From Berkiella sp964496435 (GTDB taxonomy: Bacteria; Pseudomonadota; Gammaproteobacteria; Berkiellales; Berkiellaceae): a DNA stretch of 64,000 nt. The position numbers were made by a program, and so were the translations under genes. The stretch lies in NCBI GenBank assembly GCA_964496435.1, contig CAZBZP010000002.1, forward strand, positions 1 through 64,000. Direction: 5' to 3'. Shown in pieces: positions 58,393 to 64,000 of this stretch. The number at the start of each line of letters is the position of its first letter. The first letter of the stretch is position 1. The notes beneath the pieces were generated by a model that did not search any database, was not told the DNA's origin, and saw nothing but the letters and a program-made list of their open reading frames with translations.

Positions 58393-60104
58393 GCTGTATT
58401 TTCCCTATTTTTATCTGATTGTTTAATTAATTCAATAAAAGCATCTTCTAAGGTGGGATCAGGCAGGGAAGCTGATTCTACCTTTGCTTTTAAACCATCA
58501 GGTGTATCTGAAGCAATATTTTGGCCTTTGTAAATGAGCGCTATCCTATCGCAATATTCAGCTTCATCCATAAAATGGGTGGTGATCATGATGGTGACGC
58601 CTTTTTGGACCATGCCATTGATATGGGTCCAAAATTCGCGACGCGTTAAGGGATCAACGCCTGAAGTTGGTTCATCTAAAAATAAAACATCCGGCTCATG
58701 CATGACAGCACAGGATAATGCCAAACGCTGTTTATAGCCCAACGGCAAAGTGCCAGCGTTCACTTTTAAGTAATGACTGAGTTCAAAAATATCAATCATT
58801 TGCTTTAGTGCGGCTTTTCTTCTTTTGCCCTTTAATCCATAAACACCAGAAAAGAATTGCAAGTTTTCAAGCACGTTTAAGTCACTGTACAGGGAAAATC
58901 TTTGAGCCATATAACCAATACGAGAACGCGCTTTTGAGCTTGCGGTCTTAAGATCGAGCCCTGAAACCAGTGCACTACCGCTGCTGGGTTGTAATAAGCC
59001 ACATAGCATCTTAAATGTGGTTGATTTGCCAGCGCCATTGGGGCCTAAGAGCCCAAATATTTCTCCACGTTTAATCCCAAAGGAAATATTTTTGGCTGCA
59101 TAAAAACTAGCAAAACGCTTAGTGAGATTATCAGCACGAATCACGTCGGCATTATCTTGCTTTTTTTCAACTATATGTGCAGCAAGAACAGAGGAGCGTG
59201 AAAACTTTCCCTTGAGAATATCAATAAAGGCATCTTCAAATCGGGGGGTAACCTTTTTCATGGGCCAAGGCAAGACGGGAGGCGTGGTGCTTTCAAATAA
59301 AATGCGGATATATTTACCCTGAATAACGCCATCTACAACATCTTTACGATTCAGGAGTTCTTGCAATGTATGTCTAAGTTCATGTGCAGATGTTTCAACG
59401 TGAAATACCCGCCCTTGAACGTTTGCAGAAAGAGCACTGGGCAAACCATCAAAAAGAATTTTTCCTTCATTAAGTAGAATAACCTCAGGACATTTTTCTG
59501 CTTCATCCAGATAAGCTGTAGACCAGATAACACACATGCCCTCAACGCTTAAGGTTTGCACCATTTTCCAGAGTTCGCGCCTTGAGATAGGATCAACACC
59601 GACACTGGGCTCATCTAATACTAAAACCTTAGGTCTGCTTAAAAGAGCACATGCTAGCCCCAATTTTTGCTTCATACCGCCAGATAATTGGCCGGCTAAT
59701 CTGCCGGTAAACTCTGTTAATGAAGTAAAAGTGAGCATACGATCAAAGGAATCATGTCTTTCTTTAGCATTGAGTTGATGTAATCTTGCATAGAGCTCAA
59801 GATTTTCAAGCACGGTTAAGTCTTCATACAGCCCAAATTTTTGAGGCATGTAACCAATGACTTCTTCATTGTCTTTGCTTTTGTTTTTCGTATTATTACC
59901 ACAAACAATGATCTCACCTGAGCTAGGTTGCATTAAACCGGTGATAAGACGAATAAGCGTCGTTTTGCCGGAAGCGTCTGGACCAACTAATCCTGTTACG
60001 CGTCCTGCTTTTATATTAACGTTAATGTTATCTAATGCAAGCGTATTGGTTTGTGTAAAAAATTTGCTCACGTTTTCAAGACGTATGGCAATATCATCAC
60101 TCAT
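58389..60104 (-). CDS. Tandem double-ATPase of an ABC-2 exporter (RbbA-like, without permease domain)
   Basis: A 571-residue protein with two complete ABC ATPase domains. Domain 1 has Walker A GPDASGKTT, signature LSGGMKQKLGLA and Walker B VLVLDEPSVGVDP. Domain 2 has GPNGAGKST, LPLGYKQRLALSCAV and VLFLDEPTSGVDP. In the first Walker A, Asp-Ala-Ser replaces the usual Asn-Gly-Ala. ATG 60104 overlaps the stop of the hlyD gene. The layout resembles the ATPase half of RbbA/YhiH plus YhhJ systems. The substrate is unknown; such systems export drugs or lipophilic compounds. Confidence 0.92.
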   Translation of the reverse strand: MSDDIAIRLENVSKFFTQTNTLALDNINVNIKAGRVTGLVGPDASGKTTLIRLITGLMQPSSGEIIVCGNNTKNKSKDNEEVIGYMPQKFGLYEDLTVLENLELYARLHQLNAKERHDSFDRMLTFTSLTEFTGRLAGQLSGGMKQKLGLACALLSRPKVLVLDEPSVGVDPISRRELWKMVQTLSVEGMCVIWSTAYLDEAEKCPEVILLNEGKILFDGLPSALSANVQGRVFHVETSAHELRHTLQELLNRKDVVDGVIQGKYIRILFESTTPPVLPWPMKKVTPRFEDAFIDILKGKFSRSSVLAAHIVEKKQDNADVIRADNLTKRFASFYAAKNISFGIKRGEIFGLLGPNGAGKSTTFKMLCGLLQPSSGSALVSGLDLKTASSKARSRIGYMAQRFSLYSDLNVLENLQFFSGVYGLKGKRRKAALKQMIDIFELSHYLKVNAGTLPLGYKQRLALSCAVMHEPDVLFLDEPTSGVDPLTRREFWTHINGMVQKGVTIMITTHFMDEAEYCDRIALIYKGQNIASDTPDGLKAKVESASLPDPTLEDAFIELIKQSDKNRENTA

Positions 60105-61131
60105 GCTTTGAATTCGATGTACGTGCGGCATCATCTGCTTGGATTACAGCAGTGACGGGCATACCTTGACGAAGAAAGCCCTCTTTATCTTCGACGATGA
60201 TACGAAGGCGATAGACTAAATCAGTGCGCAATTCCTTGGTTTCAATATTCTTTGGGGTAAATTCAGCTTGGGGAGAAATAAAGCCAATTTGACCCTGATA
60301 AGGCTTGGTGGGCGCAGAGTCTGTGTAAACCAAAGCACCCATGCCGGGTTTAATGCGACCTAAATCTACTTCAGACACATAGGCACGCACCCAGATAGGG
60401 TTGGTAAGTGATAAAGTATAGACAGGGGTGCCTACGGATAAAATGGCACCTGGCTCCTTAATTCTTGTTAAGATGATACCGTCGTTAGGGGCAAACAATT
60501 CGGTATCTTGTAGTTTAACCTCGGCGATGGCTAACTGTGCTTGTATCGATTCTAGTTGCGCTTGACCTGCAGCGATATCTTCTGTGCGAAATCCCTCTTT
60601 CATTAATTTCAGGGCTTCTTGCGCTGTTTTTAATTTTGCCTTTGCTTCATCGTATGCGGCATTGGCATCATCAAATTCTTGTTTAGAGGCATAATTCTTT
60701 TGCATCAAATCTTTTTTGCGAATTAACACTTTGTTAGCATTATCGAAAGTCGCTTGCTGTTGGTTAACCAGCGCAATAGCTTCTTGAATTTCTTGAGGTC
60801 GATTACCGGTATTGAGCTTCTTTAAATTTTCCGTGGCTGCTGCGACCTGGGCTTTTAGGTTATCTACATCATGTTGAAAGGGTACTTTATCAAGTGTTGC
60901 AAGGAGAGTGCCTTTTTTTATCGCATCACCTTCTTCATATTTCATGTTTTCTAGGCGGCCACTGACCCTAAAGCCGAGTTCAACCTGTCTGATATCAACA
61001 TTACCATGAACAATAATTTCGCTGCCGTGTTTCGTTTTTTGGTAGAAATAATAAAAGGCACATGCCCCTAGCGCACATAGGGTAAGCACTACCGTGAGGG
61101 ACCTAAGAATTTTTCCAGTAGCCCGTTCCAT
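60097..61131 (-). CDS. HlyD-family membrane fusion protein (YhiI-like)
   Basis: The periplasmic adaptor of the exporter (344 residues), with an N-terminal membrane anchor (about 9-31). The lipoyl-like halves are IRQVELGFRVSGRLENMKYE and DTELFAPNDGIILTRIKEPG, enclosing a coiled-coil hairpin (about 80-190, KVLIRKKDLMQKNYASKQEF). It starts the operon with the double ATPase and two permeases. No outer-membrane TolC-type gene is linked. Confidence 0.92.
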   Translation of the reverse strand: MERATGKILRSLTVVLTLCALGACAFYYFYQKTKHGSEIIVHGNVDIRQVELGFRVSGRLENMKYEEGDAIKKGTLLATLDKVPFQHDVDNLKAQVAAATENLKKLNTGNRPQEIQEAIALVNQQQATFDNANKVLIRKKDLMQKNYASKQEFDDANAAYDEAKAKLKTAQEALKLMKEGFRTEDIAAGQAQLESIQAQLAIAEVKLQDTELFAPNDGIILTRIKEPGAILSVGTPVYTLSLTNPIWVRAYVSEVDLGRIKPGMGALVYTDSAPTKPYQGQIGFISPQAEFTPKNIETKELRTDLVYRLRIIVEDKEGFLRQGMPVTAVIQADDAARTSNSKHE

Positions 61132-61184
61132 GAGCTAATCGCTTATTTTGGCGTAGTAATATTTTAATTTTAGAAGGTAACTAT

Positions 61185-61211
61185 AACTGCGTATACTTAT
61201 TATACGCAGTT
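61185..61211. terminator. Perfect hairpin between symporter and exporter operon
   Basis: AACTGCGTATA (61185-61195) and TATACGCAGTT (61201-61211) form an 11-bp perfect stem with a 5-base loop. It lies 14 bases after the symporter stop on the minus strand. No T-run follows, so termination efficiency is uncertain. Confidence 0.55.
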
Positions 61212-61224
61212 GCTAGTTATATAC

Positions 61225-62406
61225 TCAGTTAGAAAGGGGCTTGGTAACAAGTTTATTTGTTTTAGGCTTGAACAGCATCCCTTGAGCCTTATCAATCACC
61301 AAAGCAAAGCCACCATTACCAAGTACATTGGCACTTGTAATGACAGGATCAAATAAAATGTACATAGCCGTAATCAAAGAAAGCATCGGCCCTGTAAAAC
61401 CTAAATAGCTCTCCAAAACAGGGAGCATGACGATGATGCCACCACCAGGCACGCCTGCAACAGAGAATTTAGCTAGGACGAAGTAGAAAGTAAAAATCAA
61501 GTAACTAAGCAAGAGTGGCTCTTGAACATTAAAACTTTTTAAGATGGCATAAGCTAAAATCGGAATGGCAAAGCAATCACCAATAAGATGTACATTAACC
61601 GTTGCAGGAATAACCGAGCGAGCGATATCAGGATTTTTGGCATTTTTCTGTGTCGCAATAATCGTGAGAGGCATAGCTGCTGCACTAGACATCGTGCTAA
61701 AACCGGTGATGCAGGCAGGCAGCATATTTTTCAAACTTTGCAATGCCTTTTTGAAGGTGCCATTGATGGCAACATAAATGAATAAAATATAGCTAAATTG
61801 AGCAATGGCTATCATCGCAAAAATGAGGGCATAATCTTGAATAAGTGTTAGCACTACGCCGTCGTGTTCAAGTTTTACGATAAACCCAGCCACAAATAAA
61901 GGAATAAAATAGGTAAAGCCATGTAAGGCTTTATTGATAATTATATCAAATTGATTAGCAAGACGTTGCGTAAATGCGGGTTTAAAATAAGCACTGATAA
62001 AGCCCAGAACAAGCCCTGCAAACATCGCAATATTATTGGGGATTAATTTAGGAAGATTTAGCTCCCACAAAGGTGTGAGCGCTTCGCTGTTTTGCGGCAC
62101 TATCACAGATAAATCAAAATGATATATCCATACACCAACATAATGACTTATAAACGTGGATATAAAGTTTGAGCAACATACGCCTACGAGAATAAGCAAA
62201 ATAACTTTAGAAGCTTGATGCGCTAGCTGCGCCATTACCTTGAAAAGTAAGCCAAAAATGATAAAGGGCAGACACGCTATGATGATTGTTTTAATGCTTA
62301 AGCTGAGGCTAAACAAAAATGCTTTCACATCCATGGGCAGCATGCTGCCAAATAGACATATTAATCCAATAATAAGGAGCAAAATAAAGGGCATTTTACG
62401 AAACAT
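61225..62406 (-). CDS. Dicarboxylate/amino acid:cation symporter (DAACS family)
   Basis: A 393-residue sodium- or proton-coupled symporter of the SDF/DAACS (GltP/DctA) family. Conserved hairpin-1 serine motif is STMSSAAAMPLTI (about 244-256), followed by NVHLIGDCFAIPIL, the hairpin-2 VAGVPGGGIIVMLPVL, and FDPVITSANVLGNGGFALVI with the substrate-binding residues. Substrate (C4-dicarboxylate, glutamate/aspartate or another amino acid) cannot be decided from sequence. It stands as a single gene before the exporter operon. Confidence 0.92.
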   Translation of the reverse strand: MFRKMPFILLLIIGLICLFGSMLPMDVKAFLFSLSLSIKTIIIACLPFIIFGLLFKVMAQLAHQASKVILLILVGVCCSNFISTFISHYVGVWIYHFDLSVIVPQNSEALTPLWELNLPKLIPNNIAMFAGLVLGFISAYFKPAFTQRLANQFDIIINKALHGFTYFIPLFVAGFIVKLEHDGVVLTLIQDYALIFAMIAIAQFSYILFIYVAINGTFKKALQSLKNMLPACITGFSTMSSAAAMPLTIIATQKNAKNPDIARSVIPATVNVHLIGDCFAIPILAYAILKSFNVQEPLLLSYLIFTFYFVLAKFSVAGVPGGGIIVMLPVLESYLGFTGPMLSLITAMYILFDPVITSANVLGNGGFALVIDKAQGMLFKPKTNKLVTKPLSN

Positions 62407-62657
62407 AACCGTACCTTTTTCGGTGAATTTTAAAGTGGGTGTAAAAATGTAGAGCGCAAATGAATGTACCGGCCTAGCCGGTAGTGGTTGTAGTCGTGTT
62501 TAAAGGCAGGTTAAGTAATATGTTCATAAACTGAAGATAGACGATAAGTATTGTCCCCGTCAACAGTTTTTAACACCCTTCGTCGGGAATTTAATCTATA
62601 ATAATACATGTATATCCATTCATTATTTAGCGAACCAACAGGGAATACTGAGAAAGG

Positions 62658-64000
62658 ATGAAACTGCAGCTTTACGGCATCGCTATATTCTTAAGCGCTT
62701 TTTTGCTTTTCTTTATTCAACCCCTCATTGCCAAAGGGATGCTACCGTATTTTGGTGGCTCTGGTATTGTTTGGATTTCAACGATTTTATTTTTTCAAAT
62801 TGTTTTACTCTTAGGCTATTTTTATGCCTATGTGCTCTCGCGATATTTTTCACAAAAAATACAAGCCATAATACATTTGGTTTTGCTTTGCGCTTCAATT
62901 TTCTATTTACCTATACACTTAGAATATCAAGCTGCATTTGAAAGTTTATGGCCCCCATTGGCGATTTTGCTGTTATTGTCAAAAAGCATTTTGTTACCCT
63001 GTGTGATTATTTGTGCTTCGAGTCCTTTATTGCAGCATTGGTATTGCCGCGTAAATCAAAGTGAATATCCTTATATCTACTACGCCATATCCAATGCAGG
63101 TTCATTAATTGGTCTATTAGGTTATCCTTTCTTATTAGAGCCCTTATTGGGCCTGAAAGTGCAAGGTTTTTTTTGGTCACTTGCCTATGGCGTCTATGTG
63201 GTACTTTGTATCGCATGCCTAGTAAAATTATTTAGCATAAAAGAGTCGGCCCAAGAAAGAGAAGGGTTTGATCTTAGATTGCCACTTATCTTGAAATGGA
63301 TTTCACTGACATTTTTAAGCAGTGCCTTACTTTTATCGACAACACAATTTTTAGTGCAAAATGTCATGAATTTACCCTTGCTTTGGGTATTGCCATTGGC
63401 CTTGTATTTGATTTCCTATATCGTGGTGTTTGCACAAGAGAAGCCTTATGACCATGTGTTTTGGTCCTCAACTTTTGTTGTGTGGTTAGGCTTGCTCCTA
63501 TGGTTGCTTTATCATTTTACGCTTGCAGGTGTAAATGTTGTCATAGTTGTCTTAGCGTTGTTATATAGTGCTTGCATGATTTGCCACGGAGAGTTGGTGA
63601 AAGCAAAGCCAAAAACCCAAGATCTCACCCTGTATTATTTGATGATAGCGCTGGGGGGTGTTTTAGGTGGCCTCTTTTCCAACATCATTGCATTGCAGTT
63701 CTTTAGTAATTGGTGGGATCTCTATGTGCCTCTTTTTATCATCAATGGCATCGTTGTATTCTTGCTCTATAGGCAATATGTCATATCAAAAAGCAAATGG
63801 GATTATATTTTAAAGTTCCTTGGCTTGTTTTCACTTATTAGCTTTAGTGTTGTCATCTACTTGAACATTTATAATCCTGCTCAGCACGCTGTTGCGCACT
63901 ATAGAAATCCTTATGGTCTTATCAAAGTCTTTGATATGGGTGATGAAAAATCACCTACAGCCTATAGAGTAATAATGCATGGCATGGTGGTACATGGTTT
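62658..64000 (+). CDS. Membrane-bound spermidine synthase-like protein, N-terminal part
   Basis: The gene runs off the window end with about 447 codons visible. The start ATG 62658 follows AGAAAGG. The first about 400 residues contain roughly ten membrane segments (LSAFLLFFIQPLIAKGMLPY; WISTILFFQIVLLLGYFYAY; YPFLLEPLLGLK). The visible end, RNPYGLIKVFDMGDEK through YRVIMHGMVVHG, is the beginning of a spermidine-synthase-like methyltransferase-fold domain. Such fused proteins are widespread but rarely studied, and aminopropyl transfer is not proven. A TATAAT at 62597-62602 may be its -10 box. Confidence 0.82.
   Translation, partial: MKLQLYGIAIFLSAFLLFFIQPLIAKGMLPYFGGSGIVWISTILFFQIVLLLGYFYAYVLSRYFSQKIQAIIHLVLLCASIFYLPIHLEYQAAFESLWPPLAILLLLSKSILLPCVIICASSPLLQHWYCRVNQSEYPYIYYAISNAGSLIGLLGYPFLLEPLLGLKVQGFFWSLAYGVYVVLCIACLVKLFSIKESAQEREGFDLRLPLILKWISLTFLSSALLLSTTQFLVQNVMNLPLLWVLPLALYLISYIVVFAQEKPYDHVFWSSTFVVWLGLLLWLLYHFTLAGVNVVIVVLALLYSACMICHGELVKAKPKTQDLTLYYLMIALGGVLGGLFSNIIALQFFSNWWDLYVPLFIINGIVVFLLYRQYVISKSKWDYILKFLGLFSLISFSVVIYLNIYNPAQHAVAHYRNPYGLIKVFDMGDEKSPTAYRVIMHGMVVHG

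Overview
The window is a visibly AT-rich stretch of a gammaproteobacterial chromosome. The best fit is a host-associated member of the Legionellales (Legionella/Coxiella/Berkiella-like). That placement is inference. It rests on the mix of ordinary gammaproteobacterial metabolism (ETF/ETF-QO, Phe/Tyr and Leu degradation, LivJHMGF) with eukaryote-like proteins: two Ser/Thr kinases, a patatin phospholipase, ankyrin-like and LRV-repeat proteins, a long coiled-coil protein and a tandem pair of large unrecognised proteins. A run of 100 N at 3660-3759 marks a draft-assembly gap.

Region by region. 1-4860: the end of dsbC, ETF-QO divergent from etfBA, then a DUF559 endonuclease-like gene lying exactly between two direct copies of a palindromic repeat, then gloA. 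5016-12005: a CPA2 antiporter, an ankyrin-like protein, a hypothetical, a phosphate transporter with its DUF47 partner, a double-glycine-leader peptide coupled to a NUDIX gene, and a coiled-coil protein. 12032-21524: aromatic amino acid use (maiA, fahA and HPPD on the minus strand; aromatic permease, hisC-like aminotransferase, phhB and two membrane proteins on the plus strand; phhA further on). 21637-25126: a tandem pair of paralogous proteins of 552 and 564 residues. 25254-34255: one tightly overlapping eight-gene leucine-degradation operon (liuA, thiolase, liuB, liuC, liuD, mvaB, scoA, scoB). 34321-40612: an HSD10-like dehydrogenase, a YbjQ protein, a second leader peptide, an acyl-CoA dehydrogenase and a 2-oxoacid dehydrogenase E1alpha-E1beta-E2 operon. 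40704-46953: DoxX, two small exported proteins that both end in RDHR, and the branched-chain amino acid importer livJHMGF. 47146-50410: a secreted HAD phosphatase, a membrane protein and a YadGH-type exporter. 50483-56067: tRNA-Ser(GGA) followed by an accessory block of kinase, GNAT, leader peptide, kinase and patatin. 56162-64000: an HlyD/double-ATPase/two-permease exporter operon, a dicarboxylate/amino-acid symporter and the start of a membrane spermidine-synthase-like gene.

The metabolic genes fit together. LivJHMGF would import Leu/Ile/Val. A 2-oxoacid dehydrogenase, acyl-CoA dehydrogenases, the Liu enzymes, HMG-CoA lyase, ScoAB and thiolase would carry leucine to acetyl-CoA. ETF and ETF-QO would pass the acyl-CoA dehydrogenase electrons to quinone. 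PhhA/PhhB, an aminotransferase, HPPD, MaiA and FAH would carry Phe/Tyr to fumarate and acetoacetate, and acetoacetate feeds ScoAB. Homogentisate dioxygenase, the branched-chain aminotransferase and the E3 subunit are not in the window. No recognisable DNA-binding transcription regulator is present.

The least explained parts are the repeat-flanked DUF559 cassette and scattered arms of the same repeat, a second dispersed hairpin repeat, three scattered bacteriocin-type leader peptides without an exporter, the paralogous His/Cys protein pair, and the RDHR-tailed small exported proteins. No gene-free stretch exceeds about 300 bases; the longest are 10588-10874 and 50574-50854.
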